Numbered from the stretch's first letter, positions 32,912 through 41,695 are shown. The stretch is DNA of 64,000 nucleotides from Cyanobium sp. Aljojuca 7A6 (GCF_024346455.1 NZ_JAGQCY010000006.1:124001-188000), one strand, 5' to 3'. The notes: generated from the letters alone by a model not told the origin. Made by a program: numbers and translations.

Positions 32912-35244
32912 TTCGCCGCATCAACACACTAAAGAATGTGGGCCGGTTTGCCGACCTTAGGTCTCTGAGCGGTAATCAGCATGAGTTCACTAGAGTAAAT
33001 GTTATTTACGCGCCGAATGCCTGCGGCAAAACCACGCTCTGCGATGTCTTCCGGTCACTCGGAACCGGTAACAAGGATTTCATCCTTGGGCGTAAGCGTT
33101 TCGGTTCAACAGCAGCGATTGAAATTGAGATCCTCCTCCACGGTTCGCCAACTCCAAGGGCAGTCTTTGCTCAGGATAGATGGAGATTTCAACCAGCTGG
33201 AAGCAGTGTGCAGAAGATACTCGTCTATGACGACCGTTTCGTGGCCGACAACGTTCTTGTCGGACGTTCCATCGCGGTGGAGCAGCGGCGGAATCTCTAC
33301 GGCCTCGCTCTTGGTGCCCGCGGTCAGCTTTTGAAAGCGGCGGTTGATACTGCTGAACAGGAGCTTAGTGCTGCAACAAACATGTTGAATACAGCTCGAG
33401 CTGCACTGACCCAACTGCTTCCTGCAGGGTTCACAATTGATACCTTCCGTCCATTGGTAAGGGACGACGCGATTGACCAACTCATCCAAGCAGCGACTGC
33501 TGAATTGGAAGCAGCTCGGCGAACCAAGCAAAACGCTGACTCAATTCGCCAGCGGAATGCCATGAGCATCAGTACGCCCCCTGTGATTCCAGAGGGAGTC
33601 GAGGCAGTACTAGAAACGACGCTCGATGCAGCGGCATTGCAAGCTGAGGCAAAGATTCGCCAACACCTTGAGGCCCACAGCAGTGGTTTGAGCCTCGATT
33701 GGGTTGGGCAAGGATACCGAGCCCAGATCGGCACTGGTTGCCCACATTGCGGGCAGGAGATGGGTGATTTAGACATTCTTGCCGCCTACCGTGCGTTCTT
33801 CTCAGGCGGATTACAGGATCAGCAGGCTGCTCAAGCCAGAATCGCAGACGAGGTTGAGGAAAGATTCGGCACTGGGGCTCAGCAGCGGATTAGCCAGTTG
33901 CTACGCACTCACATTGTTGAACGTGACTGGTGGAGAGATGCTGGCGGATTCTCTTTTGATTTACCAGTCTTTCTCGAAGGCGATGTGGTTTCGTCTGCGA
34001 TGGAAGCTGTCCGCTCCGCTCTTTCCCGCGCGATTCAACGCAAGCAGGCCAAGCCGGCTCAGAGAGTGGAGATGAGTGAAGCAGAGGCCGGCACTCTCGC
34101 GGCTTGGGTTGAGGTGGGTGCTCAAGTCACAAGCTATATGGACTCAATTATTCTGATCAACAACTCAATTGCCGAGCGTCAACGGACAGCAGGAAATGTT
34201 GACATGGGACCGATTGAGGAACGAATTACTTCGCTCAAGGCGCAGAAGAAACGCCATGACACAGACGTAGTCTCTGCGTTTGCTGTATTCGACGCCGCCA
34301 AGATAAGTAAACTCGATAAAGAAAGGGCCAAAGCTGCGGCGAACAACGCTCTCCGCGAGCAGTCGGAGCAGATTTTGGCAGAATATGGTGATCGAATCAA
34401 TGAACTGCTGGACCTCTTCAGGGTTGGTTTCCGCTTGGTCAGCGGAGGAGTTAATTTCCGTGGCGGTCCACCAGCCGGTGAACTCGCTGTTGAGATTCTC
34501 GGGACCCGCGTCAGCACAACGCCGGATGACGCAAGAAATCCTTCACTGCCCTCGCTTGCGAATACGTTAAGCGGGGGTGATCGAAGTGCCTTGGGTCTCG
34601 CATTCTTCGTCGCAATAGCTGAACGCGACTCCGATATCAGCAATACCATTCTTGCCTTCGACGATCCATTTCACAGCCAAGACCGGTCTCGCCGCCGCAG
34701 AACCATTGAGTGTGTTCATCGCTTAGCCGCCTTAAGCAGTCAGTGTTTCATCCTCTCGCACGAATTGGATTTTGCGCGAGAAGCGGCCCGGATTGCTCAA
34801 GTGCAGGTCAATACGTTCACCCTGGACCCAATGGCTGACCATTCACGCTTGGAAGCCAAGAACCTGCCGCCACTGCCAGGGCGTGCCTACGAGCAAGACT
34901 ACGCAAAGCTCACTGCATTTCTCGGCAACCCGACGGATTTCACGGACCAACTCAAGGATGTCGCCCGCTGCATACGTCAGTCATTGGAGGGTTATATGCG
35001 TACCAAGTTTCCCAAATCTTGTGAGGACGACGAGTGGATTGGTGGAATGATAGGAAAGATTCGTGATGCTCAGCCGGACGATGTGCTTTCGCACGCGTAT
35101 CGCCTCGTACCCGAGTTAACAGAGGTGAACGAATGGGGCAAGCGCTACTATCATGGCGAGACGGACGGATCTGGCGCTGGAGCAGTCGATGCTAATGAAC
35201 TAGTGGGATACGTCCAGCAGACGATCAGAATCATTTCTCGATGA
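32908..35244 (+). CDS. RloC/PrrC-like AAA ATPase with zinc hook and candidate anticodon nuclease domain
   Basis: An intact 778-residue protein, strikingly lower in GC than its surroundings. Order of parts: Walker [10 protein letters not shown] (residues 35-43, first Gly replaced by Ala), [16 protein letters not shown], coiled coils on both sides of a Cys-Pro-His-Cys motif (about 278-281, zinc-hook-like), ABC signature [10 protein letters not shown] (about 554), Walker [11 protein letters not shown] (about 585), H-loop FILSHE, and a C-terminal domain with R690-x3-E694 ([10 protein letters not shown]) and His749 (YYHGE). RloC and PrrC combine such ATPase parts with an Arg-Glu-His tRNA anticodon nuclease and live in type I restriction loci. 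The nuclease call is inference. Probably an abortive phage-defence protein. Confidence 0.75.
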   Translation: MIRRINTLKNVGRFADLRSLSGNQHEFTRVNVIYAPNACGKTTLCDVFRSLGTGNKDFILGRKRFGSTAAIEIEILLHGSPTPRAVFAQDRWRFQPAGSSVQKILVYDDRFVADNVLVGRSIAVEQRRNLYGLALGARGQLLKAAVDTAEQELSAATNMLNTARAALTQLLPAGFTIDTFRPLVRDDAIDQLIQAATAELEAARRTKQNADSIRQRNAMSISTPPVIPEGVEAVLETTLDAAALQAEAKIRQHLEAHSSGLSLDWVGQGYRAQIGTGCPHCGQEMGDLDILAAYRAFFSGGLQDQQAAQARIADEVEERFGTGAQQRISQLLRTHIVERDWWRDAGGFSFDLPVFLEGDVVSSAMEAVRSALSRAIQRKQAKPAQRVEMSEAEAGTLAAWVEVGAQVTSYMDSIILINNSIAERQRTAGNVDMGPIEERITSLKAQKKRHDTDVVSAFAVFDAAKISKLDKERAKAAANNALREQSEQILAEYGDRINELLDLFRVGFRLVSGGVNFRGGPPAGELAVEILGTRVSTTPDDARNPSLPSLANTLSGGDRSALGLAFFVAIAERDSDISNTILAFDDPFHSQDRSRRRRTIECVHRLAALSSQCFILSHELDFAREAARIAQVQVNTFTLDPMADHSRLEAKNLPPLPGRAYEQDYAKLTAFLGNPTDFTDQLKDVARCIRQSLEGYMRTKFPKSCEDDEWIGGMIGKIRDAQPDDVLSHAYRLVPELTEVNEWGKRYYHGETDGSGAGAVDANELVGYVQQTIRIISR

Positions 35245-35401
35245 CATGCTTGCGGCCATCCGATCTAGCTGAATTGACTCCGTATATTTATGGGGCCAAC
35301 ATGCTTACAAAGGAACGCTTCTTGGCTGCCTAGGCTTGCCGTATAACTCTACAAGTCCATAGAAGGTGGGGCGCCCACCAAGTTACGAAGCACTTCCTTC
35401 C
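35245..35401. other. Junction between ATPase gene and hsdR remnant
   Basis: Short AT-richer stretch after the ATPase stop. HsdR homology begins only near 35402, in the middle of the helicase region, so the 5' two-thirds of hsdR (nuclease and first helicase motifs) are absent. No inverted repeats, target duplications or transposase fragments are visible at the join, so deletion is more likely than a transposon insertion. Confidence 0.55.
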
Positions 35402-36919
35402 AGAGCAGCCGCCCTCGAAGCCCTGGTAGGCGATCCCAAGCGCCTCGCCCTGGTGGCTGCCGACCTGGTGGCGCACCTCGAAAAGCGTCTGGAGGCAATG
35501 GACGGCAAGGCGATGGTGGTCTGCATGAGCCGCCGCATCTGCGTCGATCTCTACAACGCCCTCATCCAGCTGCGGCCCGAATGGGCCACCGACACCCTCA
35601 AGGTGGTGATGACGGGCAGCGCCGACGACGGGCCCGACTGGCAGCCCCACATCCGCAGCAAGGAGGCCCGCCGCCAGCTGGCCAACCGCTTCAAAGATGC
35701 CAACGACCTCTTCAGGATCGTGATCGTGCGCGACATGTGGCTCACCGGTTTCGATGCGCCCTGCCTGCACACCATGTATGCCGACAAGCCGATGCAGGGC
35801 CACGGCCTGATGCAGGCCATCGCCCGCGTCAACCGGGTGTTCCGCGACAAGCCAGGCGGCTTGGTGGTGGATTACCTCGGCCTCGCTGACCAGCTCAAGC
35901 GGGCACTGGCCACCTACACCGAAAGCGGCGGCCGGGGCGACCCCACCGTCGACACCGCCTAGGCCATCGCCGTGATGCTCGAAAAGCACGGCATCGCCTC
36001 TGATCTCCTGCATGGTTTCGACTGGTCGGCCTGGACCAGCGGCACCCCCACCCAGCGCCTGCAGCTCCTTCCCGCTGGCCAGGAGCACATCCTTTTGCAG
36101 GAGAACGGCAAGCAACGCTGGCTGCAGGTGGTGGCCGAACTCTCCCGCGCCTTCGCTCTCTGCGCCGCCAGCGACGAGGCCACCGCGATCCGCGACGACG
36201 TGAGTTTCTTCCAGGCGTTGCTGGCCGCCCTCGCCAAGCAAACCAGCAGCACCAGCAAAACGCCCGAGCAGCTCGATGCAGCCATCCGCCAGCTGGTGAG
36301 CAAGGCCATCACCACCGAAGGCCAGGTGATCGATGTATTCACCGCCGCCGGTCTGCCCAAGCCTGACATCTCGATCCTCAGCGATCAGTTCCTCGCCGAG
36401 GTGCGTGGCCTCAAGCACAGGAATGTGGCCCCCGAGCTGTTGGAGAAACTGCTCAAGGACGAACTGAAGGTGCGCTCCAAGCGCAACCTCGTACAGAGCC
36501 AGGTGTTCTCCGAGAAGCTCAAGAAAGCCCTCAACGCCTACCACAACCGCGCCATCACCACCGCCGAGGTGATCGAAGAGCTGATCGCCCTCGCCAAGGA
36601 ACTCGATGCCGCCACCAAACGCGGCGAATCCCTCTGCCTCAGCGACGACGAGGTGGCCTTCAATGACGCCCTCGCCGCCAACGACAGCGCCGCGGCGGCC
36701 ATGGGCGACGCCAAGCTCAAAGTGATCGCCGCCGAACTGATCACCCAGGTGAAGAGGAGCGTGTCGATCGACTGGACCCTGCGCGAAGGTGCCCGCGCCA
36801 AGATCCGCGTGATGGTGAAACGCATCCTCAACAAATACGGCTACCCCCCTGATCTGCAGGAGGAGGCTGTGAAAACCGTGCTGGCCCAGGCGGAGTTGCT
36901 CTGCGCCCAGTGGGTGTAA
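35366..36919 (+). pseudogene. hsdR: Type I restriction subunit HsdR, C-terminal remnant with internal stop
   Basis: The frame 35366-36919 encodes the end of a type I restriction motor subunit: [39 protein letters not shown] (helicase motifs V-VI with [10 protein letters not shown]) and then the HsdR C-terminal helical domain ending at LCAQWV. A TAG at 35960-35962 breaks the frame between GDPTVDTA and AIAVMLEKHGIASDLLHGFD; both sides are in the same frame, so it looks like a CAG or GAG codon turned into a stop. The N-terminal nuclease and helicase motifs I-III are absent. GC content is again high here, so this is the resident locus, not part of the low-GC ATPase block. Confidence 0.85.
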
Positions 36920-36985
36920 AACGATCATTCCCAGCCGCAAGCCCGATCGCCTCTACACAGTATTCAGCCCCACTGGAGCTGCATC

Positions 36986-37177
36986 ATGAGCATTCCCATC
37001 CCGGCATCACTGGATCCTGAAGAGCAGCAGCTCCTCGCTGACTTCGAAGCTGGCGAACTGCGCAGCGTGGCCACGCCGGCTCTGCTGGGCCAACTCCAGC
37101 AAGCTGCGAAGGCCACGGGCCTGAACGACCATCGGATCAATATCCGCCCTTCCATCGACGGCCTCCAGACCATCTGA
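36986..37177 (+). pseudogene. Truncated CopG/BrnA-type antitoxin
   Basis: A 63-residue product. The pattern LDPEEQQLLADFEAGEL, then KATGLNDHRINIRPSIDGLQ, matches the antitoxin family in which a variable N-terminal part leads into the ribbon-helix-helix strand written KD.RINIR.S..DL. The protein stops at LQTI, where the two DNA-binding helices should begin. No toxin gene of the BrnT type is adjacent. I read it as the remains of a toxin-antitoxin pair; a short functional orphan is possible. Confidence 0.55.
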
Positions 37178-37190
37178 TCAGCATCGTGCT

Positions 37191-37379
37191 TCACAAAGAC
37201 GTGAGCGGAACCGTTTCAGGCTCAACACCTTCACGCTCACTGCAGTGAATCACTCCCTCGCGTCCGCCGAGCCGAATGACAATCCCGATGATCTCCCCTT
37301 CGTAGGCATGACACAGTGCATCATCAGGAAATCTGCTCAGTTCCTCAATCAGGCTTTTCAAGGTTCTCATTTGCGTCAT
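37191..37379 (-). CDS. Small conserved hypothetical protein
   Basis: A 62-residue protein from the ATG at 37379 (MTQMRTLKSLIEELSRFPDD), with a start further up at 37415 less likely. The pattern LIEELSRFPDDALCHAYEGEIIGIVI resembles many short bacterial proteins of unknown function found in accessory regions, often near toxin-antitoxin genes. No catalytic motif. Its stop lies 13 bases from the end of the convergent antitoxin remnant. Base composition is lower in GC than the core genome. Confidence 0.6.
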   Translation of the reverse strand: MTQMRTLKSLIEELSRFPDDALCHAYEGEIIGIVIRLGGREGVIHCSEREGVEPETVPLTSL

Positions 37380-37411
37380 CCGTACATTGATCTTCTCCGA
37401 GCGTAGGGAGC

Positions 37412-37930
37412 TCACCCCAGCGTCCGCAGGATGTCCTTCATCAGCAGCACCAGATGCAAGGGGTCGGTGGGGGACGGCTCAAACTCTGGAACGAGATGCA
37501 GATAGAACGCCTTGGCCGAGGCGCTCTCGGCATGGACGAGCAACCCTCGGCAACCCACTTCGGATCCGATCTGTGCCGTTCGGCTGATCACATCCGCCAG
37601 TAGAGCGGCACCGAGGCCCCGTCCTTCATGGCGAAGATCGACGCCGAGCCGGGTCAGCAGGGCAACGGGCTGGGGATAGCGACCAGCGCCTTTGCGCAGC
37701 CGTGGCGGAGCCTGAGCAGGAGAGATGCTGGCCATGCACCAGGCGTAGTAGGCCGCCACATCACTGCCGCCGACTTTGGTGACCACGAACACCCTGCTGG
37801 TGCCACCACGGGCATGGGCTTGGCGAGCATGCTTGCTCAACCAGTTCGTCTGCTCCTCAGATCGGCATTCGAAACCGTCGAGACGGTCGCTGGACGCCAG
37901 CAGCCGGGGTGACAGGTAGCCAGCGCTCAC
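37412..37930 (-). CDS. GNAT-family toxin (TacT/AtaT type)
   Basis: A 172-residue Gcn5-type acetyltransferase that pairs with a DUF1778 antitoxin. Features are the N-terminal FECRSEEQTNWLSKHARQAH, the acetyl-CoA pyrophosphate loop LGVDLRHEGRGLGAALLADV, and RGLLVHAESASAKAFYLHLV with the conserved Tyr. Toxins of this family acetylate the amino group of charged tRNAs and stop translation. The ATG at 37930 overlaps the antitoxin stop by four bases. Confidence 0.9.
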   Translation of the reverse strand: MSAGYLSPRLLASSDRLDGFECRSEEQTNWLSKHARQAHARGGTSRVFVVTKVGGSDVAAYYAWCMASISPAQAPPRLRKGAGRYPQPVALLTRLGVDLRHEGRGLGAALLADVISRTAQIGSEVGCRGLLVHAESASAKAFYLHLVPEFEPSPTDPLHLVLLMKDILRTLG

Positions 37931-38211
37931 TCCTGGAACGGTGAGGGCCGATCCATCAGCGCGCGCAGACCCTTCAGCGACCGTGCTGGCCTTTGGTTGA
38001 TGCGCTCCCAGGCGTCGAGCGCATCGGGGTCGAGGCGGAATTCCTCGCGGTCGGCCAGCACTTGCTGGGCCGCGAGGCGCAGATGGGTGATCACAAACCC
38101 GGTCAGATCGGTGCCGGAAGCGGCCACTGCCCGATCAATCAGTTGGCGGTCCTCCGCCGTGGCCCGAACTTCAAGGCGCCGATCACGGGCGCGGGTAGGG
38201 GCGGTGTCCAT
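37927..38211 (-). CDS. DUF1778 ribbon-helix-helix antitoxin
   Basis: A 94-residue antitoxin from the ATG at 38211; the in-frame ATG at 38235 lies inside the operator and is less likely. RRLEVRATAEDRQLIDRAVA is the DNA-binding part, followed by TDLTGFVITHLRLAAQQVLA and a toxin-binding tail (DALDAWERINQRPARSLKGL). It neutralises the GNAT toxin encoded downstream and represses the operon with it, as known for TacA and AtaR. Confidence 0.88.
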   Translation of the reverse strand: MDTAPTRARDRRLEVRATAEDRQLIDRAVAASGTDLTGFVITHLRLAAQQVLADREEFRLDPDALDAWERINQRPARSLKGLRALMDRPSPFQE

Positions 38212-38225
38212 CGGCCGGCCTCGTT

Positions 38226-38240
38226 GTACGTCCATCGTAC
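38226..38240. promoter_or_regulatory. Palindromic operator of the GNAT toxin-antitoxin operon
   Basis: GTACG (38226-38230) and CGTAC (38236-38240) form a perfect 5-base inverted repeat with a 5-base spacer, 15 bases upstream of the preferred antitoxin start. It fits an autorepressor site of a ribbon-helix-helix dimer. Confidence 0.55.
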
Positions 38241-38304
38241 GGCCAGTGCCAGCTCATGGGTGTGAGACACCGGTGGCACTTCCCTGTGCAGCCGCCTCAG
38301 CCCC

Positions 38305-38676
38305 TTGGCCACCCGCGCCGTCTATTCCTTCACCGGCTTCCCCGGCGTTCCGGAGCGCCATCTCTACCTCCACCACGATGGCTACCCCACCGGTGCCGCC
38401 TGGCGTTTCGCCACGGCCCTGCGTCAGCGGCCGGAGCCTGGGGCGTTCGCGGCCGCGTTCCTGGCCACCCAGCCCGGCGCCGACCTCCTGGCCGCCCCCG
38501 AGCAGGCCGCCGATGCCGAGTACCGCTATCAGGTTCAGTTGCTCGGCGGCGATGCGGCCCCGCTCCAGGTGCAGGCCTGGAGGCGGCTGCCGGGCGGCAG
38601 CCTCTGGCAGCTCCGCTGCGGGCCCATGGCCCTGGAGCTGTTCATCCGGCGCTTTCTGCCGGGAGATCCGTTGTGA
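38305..38676 (+). CDS. Conserved hypothetical protein
   Basis: A 123-residue soluble protein starting at TTG (38305); no ATG is available in the frame before the apparent domain. It begins ATRAVYSFTGFPGVPERHLY and contains YLHHDGYPTGAAWRFATAL, a pattern I recall from uncharacterised proteins of cyanobacteria and their phages, with no assigned function. No signal peptide or membrane segment. It sits between two toxin-antitoxin pairs on the opposite strand to the first. Confidence 0.55.
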   Translation: MATRAVYSFTGFPGVPERHLYLHHDGYPTGAAWRFATALRQRPEPGAFAAAFLATQPGADLLAAPEQAADAEYRYQVQLLGGDAAPLQVQAWRRLPGGSLWQLRCGPMALELFIRRFLPGDPL

Positions 38677-38698
38677 TCCGATGGGATGGGTCTCCAGC

Positions 38699-38716
38699 CG
38701 TACAGTAACGCGTACA
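38699..38716 (+). promoter_or_regulatory. Repeated CGTACA boxes upstream of yefM
   Basis: CGTACA occurs at 38699-38704 and 38711-38716, 12 bases apart, just before the yefM start. YefM-YoeB of E. coli binds TGTACA-core repeats at its own promoter, and these boxes share the GTACA core. Probable autoregulatory site. Confidence 0.5.
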
Positions 38717-38733
38717 TGTCAGCAAAGGAGTCG

Positions 38734-38985
38734 ATGGACGCCATCACCTACACCACGGCCCGCGCCAACCTGGCGCAGACCATGAACCGGGTCTGCGCGG
38801 ATCATGAGCCGCTGATCATTACCCGCAACGGGCAGCAATCCGTGGTGATGATGTCCCTTGATGACTTCAAAGCCCTCGAGGAAACCGCCTATCTCCTGCG
38901 GGTGCCTGAAAACGCCAGGCGTCTGCTCGAGGCGACGGCCAGCCTGGACGCCGGCCAGGGCCGGGAGCGCACCCTCAGCGAATGA
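38734..38985 (+). CDS. yefM: YefM/Phd-family antitoxin
   Basis: An 83-residue antitoxin. The start at 38734 is chosen because AAAGGAG (38723-38729) lies at the right distance; in-frame ATGs at 38686 and 38716 are less well placed. The Phd/YefM fold is seen as ITYTTARANLAQTMNRVC, PLIITRNGQQSVVMMSLDDF and ALEETAYLLRVPENA. It holds the YoeB toxin inactive and represses the operon. The stop overlaps the yoeB start (ATGA). Confidence 0.93.
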   Translation: MDAITYTTARANLAQTMNRVCADHEPLIITRNGQQSVVMMSLDDFKALEETAYLLRVPENARRLLEATASLDAGQGRERTLSE

Positions 38986-39236
38986 GGCTGATCTTCGCTG
39001 AGCAGGCCTGGCAGGACTATCTCCACTGGCAGGCCACCGACAAGGCACTGCTCAAGCGCATCAATGCCCTGATCAGGGAAGCGTCTCGGACGCCGTTTTC
39101 GGGAACCGGCAAGCCAGAAGCCCTGAAACACGCCCTGGCTGGCTACTGGTCACGCCGCATCAACGACGAGCACCGCATGGTCTACAGGGTCGACGCTGAC
39201 GCTCTGCTGCTGGCCCAGCTTCGATATCACTATTGA
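38982..39236 (+). CDS. yoeB: YoeB ribosome-dependent mRNA interferase toxin
   Basis: An 84-residue RelE-superfamily toxin that cuts mRNA at the ribosomal A site. The family sequence is complete: FAEQAWQDYLHW, RINALIREASRTPFSGTGKP, GYWSRRINDEHRMVYRVD and the catalytic C-terminus RYHY. It overlaps the end of the convergent cytochrome gene by seven bases. With its antitoxin it forms an apparently intact stress-response or plasmid-addiction-type module. Confidence 0.95.
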   Translation: MRLIFAEQAWQDYLHWQATDKALLKRINALIREASRTPFSGTGKPEALKHALAGYWSRRINDEHRMVYRVDADALLLAQLRYHY

Positions 39237-39763
39237 CCCCGCTTCAGAAACCGCCGCACCTGCTCCGGCCAGTCGCCCGGTAGGTCGCCGGGCCGCAGGG
39301 TCGTGCTCGCCATCGAGGCCAACAGGGGCGTTCCCCCCAGCCGCAGGCTGTCTGCCACATGCAGCAGCACCGCCAGGCCGATCAGCAGCCAGGCCACCAG
39401 GTGCAGGCCGTAGGCGAGGTGATGCAGCTCGCCGTCCCGCAGCCAGTCCTCGTCCATCAGCTTGCCGGTGGCCACCGCCAGGACCAGGGACCCCAGGGCC
39501 AGGCTGTTGGTGATGCGCTTCAGGCGCGGCCGGCCCAGGCTGAGGGCGTAGGCGGCGAAGACCAGCCCCAGGGGCAGCAGCAGAAAGCCGGCCGTGCCAT
39601 GCAGGTCGATCCAGTTGCCGCCGGGAGTGAAGGGCAGCCGCCCCCAGCGGCCGTCGTAGCGGCTGTAGACGAACAGCCCGCTCAGCCAGGCGGCCAGCAC
39701 CAGCAATGCCGTGAGGCCATGGGTCAGCCGCAGCAGGGAGGGTTGGTAGGGGGGGCGCGCCAT
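39230..39763 (-). CDS. Four-helix b-type cytochrome (cytochrome b561-like)
   Basis: A 177-residue membrane protein from the ATG at 39763. Four helices each carry a His suited to bind two b haems: LLRLTHGLTALLVLAAWLSG, IDLHGTAGFLLLPLGLVFA, HHLAYGLHLVAWLLIGLAVL and the second segment LLHVADSLR. It resembles the bacterial cytochrome b561 and Ni/Fe-hydrogenase cytochrome b group. It lies four bases downstream of a haem c-type protein gene on the same strand, so the two probably form an electron-transfer pair between membrane quinones and the lumen or periplasm. Confidence 0.85.
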   Translation of the reverse strand: MARPPYQPSLLRLTHGLTALLVLAAWLSGLFVYSRYDGRWGRLPFTPGGNWIDLHGTAGFLLLPLGLVFAAYALSLGRPRLKRITNSLALGSLVLAVATGKLMDEDWLRDGELHHLAYGLHLVAWLLIGLAVLLHVADSLRLGGTPLLASMASTTLRPGDLPGDWPEQVRRFLKRGQ

Positions 39764-39767
39764 GGCG

Positions 39768-40418
39768 TCAGCCGGAGGTTTCGCCCAGCGTGTCATGGGC
39801 CTGCTGGAGCTCGGGGATGAACACGGCGTACATGCCGCGCAGGTCCCCCGCCTTGAAATCGAAGGCCCGATCGGCGGGGTAGTTCTGCTTCACGAAGGCG
39901 GGCCGGCTGGCCTTGGTGCCGTGGCAGGCCAGGCAGCTGGGCTCCACGTTGATGCGTCGGTAGTAGTTGACGCCGGCGCCCTGCTCGGCGGTGGCCGGTT
40001 GCCACAGGCCGGTGATCGCCGGCTGGCGGTGGAACAGGTCGATCACCTCCCGCTCCTGGGCACTGGCGGGGGCGTGGTCGGGATTGCGGAATTTGGCGGC
40101 CACCTGGCGCACCTGCCAGCCGTTCTCCTCGCCGATCGCGGCGGCCTTCATCCCCACCGGCTTGCAGACCTCCTTCATGGTGTCCATGGTGGGTTCTTCG
40201 CTGCGGCCCTCCAGGGTGGAGGCCAGGGCGATGCGCATCCGATCGAGTTGCTCCATTTCCACCACCGCCTTGGCCAGGGTGGTGGGCTCCACCGGCGCAT
40301 CGGCCTGGGCTGCCGGCGGGGAGAGGGTGAGCAGCAGGGCGCCGAGCAGCACCATCGCCAGTGAGGCGAGGGCCCTCAGCGCCAGGCGCCGCAGGCTGGG
40401 AGGCAGGATCTGGGCCAT
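39768..40418 (-). CDS. DUF3365 (Tll0287-like) exported haem protein
   Basis: A 216-residue protein with a signal peptide (about residues 1-39, ASLAMVLLGALLLTLSPPAAQA) and a single CXXCH haem motif, CLACHG, near residue 170 in the context RRINVEPSCLACHGTKASRP. This is the layout of the DUF3365 family; the structure of Tll0287 from a thermophilic cyanobacterium showed a PAS-like haem c protein with a Cys ligand, proposed as a redox sensor. Role here is inferred. It is the first gene of a two-gene unit with the b-type cytochrome and lies downstream of the psbA terminator. Confidence 0.87.
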   Translation of the reverse strand: MAQILPPSLRRLALRALASLAMVLLGALLLTLSPPAAQADAPVEPTTLAKAVVEMEQLDRMRIALASTLEGRSEEPTMDTMKEVCKPVGMKAAAIGEENGWQVRQVAAKFRNPDHAPASAQEREVIDLFHRQPAITGLWQPATAEQGAGVNYYRRINVEPSCLACHGTKASRPAFVKQNYPADRAFDFKAGDLRGMYAVFIPELQQAHDTLGETSG

Positions 40419-40474
40419 GGGTCGGCGGCTCCGGACGAGGGGGTTGAGACGGACGGACAGGCTGAAATGGGAAA

Positions 40475-40498
40475 CGGGCCCGGAGCAGTCCGGGCCCG
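40475..40498 (-). terminator. Rho-independent terminator after psbA
   Basis: CGGGCCCGGA (40475-40484) and its perfect complement TCCGGGCCCG (40489-40498) make a 10-bp GC-rich stem with a 4-base loop. Read on the minus strand the stem is followed by TTTCCCATTTC. It lies 46 bases after the psbA stop. Confidence 0.8.
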
Positions 40499-40543
40499 GC
40501 AGGGGCTCAGCGAGGGGTCGGCTGGGCGGGGTTCAAAGCCCCA

Positions 40544-41623
40544 CTAACCGATCGACGGAGCCGTGAGGGCCACGGGGGTGCTGGCGGTGGCCGCCAGATC
40601 GAGGGGGAAGTTGTGGGTGTTGCGCTCGTGGATGGCTTCGATGCCCAGGCCGCCGCGGTTGAGCACGTCGGCCCAGGTGTTGATCACCCGGCCCCGGTGA
40701 TCGAGCACGGAGTGGTTGAAGTTGAAGCCGTTCACGTTGAAGGAGAAGCTGATCACCGCCAGGGTGGCGAACCAGATCCCCACCACCGGCCAGGCGGCCA
40801 GGAAGAAGTGGAGGCTGCGGCTGTTGTTGAACGAGGCGTACTGGAAGATCAGCCGGCCGAAATAGCCGTGGGCGGCCACGATGTTGTAGGTCTCCTCTTC
40901 CTGGCCGAACTTGTAGCCCCGGTTCTGGGACTCGGTTTCGGTGGTCTCCCGCACCAGGGAGCTGGTGACCAGCGAACCGTGCATGGCGGAGAACAGGGCG
41001 CCGCCGAACACACCGGCCACGCCGAGCATGTGGAAGGGATGCATGAGCACGTTGTGCTCGGCCTGGAGCACCAGCATGAAGTTGAAGGTGCCGGAGATGC
41101 CCAGGGGCATGGGGTCGGAGAAGGACCCCTGGCCGATGGCGTACACCAGCAGCACAGCGGTGGCAGCACCCACCGGGGCGCTGTAGGCCACGGCGATCCA
41201 GGGACGCATCCCCAGGCGGTAGCTGAGCTCCCACTCCCTGCCCATCCAGCAGTAGATGCCGATCAGGAAGTGGAAGATGATCAGCTGGTAGGGGCCGCCG
41301 TTGTAGAGCCACTCGTCGAGGCTGGCGGCTTCCCAGATGGGGTAGAAGTGCAGGCCGATGGCGTTGGAACTGGGCACCACGGCGGCGGTGATGATGTTGT
41401 TGCCGTAGAGGAGGCTGCCGGCGATCGGTTCGCGGATGCCGTCGATGTCGACGGGGGGAGCGGCGATGAAGGCGATCACGAAGCAGACGGTCGCCGCAAG
41501 CAGGGTGGGGATCATCAGCACGCCGAACCAGCCCACGTAGAGGCGGTTCTCGGTGCTGGTGACCCAGGTCTTGAAGCGATCCCAGGGATGGAACCCGGAA
41601 CGCGACAGGTTTGTGATGGTCAT
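40544..41623 (-). CDS. psbA: Photosystem II D1 protein, D1' (low-oxygen) type
   Basis: Core reaction-centre protein, 359 residues from the ATG at 41623. All Mn-cluster and cofactor residues are present (Tyr161, Asp170, Glu189, His190, His198, His215, His272, His332, Glu333, His337, Asp342), with Glu130 as in high-light D1. Three substitutions are those known to define D1' (Synechocystis PsbA1, T. elongatus PsbA2): Gly80 to Ala, Phe158 to Leu, Thr286 to Ala. Further unusual residues are Ala162 next to Tyr161, Pro171 and Leu186. D1' genes are induced under micro-oxic conditions in studied cyanobacteria. C-terminal extension after Ala344 is [14 protein letters not shown]-like and normal. Upstream in-frame codons to 41743 are not D1. 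Confidence 0.96.
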   Translation of the reverse strand: MTITNLSRSGFHPWDRFKTWVTSTENRLYVGWFGVLMIPTLLAATVCFVIAFIAAPPVDIDGIREPIAGSLLYGNNIITAAVVPSSNAIGLHFYPIWEAASLDEWLYNGGPYQLIIFHFLIGIYCWMGREWELSYRLGMRPWIAVAYSAPVGAATAVLLVYAIGQGSFSDPMPLGISGTFNFMLVLQAEHNVLMHPFHMLGVAGVFGGALFSAMHGSLVTSSLVRETTETESQNRGYKFGQEEETYNIVAAHGYFGRLIFQYASFNNSRSLHFFLAAWPVVGIWFATLAVISFSFNVNGFNFNHSVLDHRGRVINTWADVLNRGGLGIEAIHERNTHNFPLDLAATASTPVALTAPSIG

Positions 41624-41695
41624 GGCGAAGCATCCGAAGATGGACAGACCGGCAGGGGCGACATCGCCTTGCGGATAGGCCGCTTCCACTGCCAG

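Noticed and set aside
32908-35365. Insertion of the low-GC ATPase gene by a transposon
   Set aside because: No terminal inverted repeats, target duplication or transposase fragment at the edges. Loss of hsdS and hsdR parts around a resident rloC-like gene explains the layout better.
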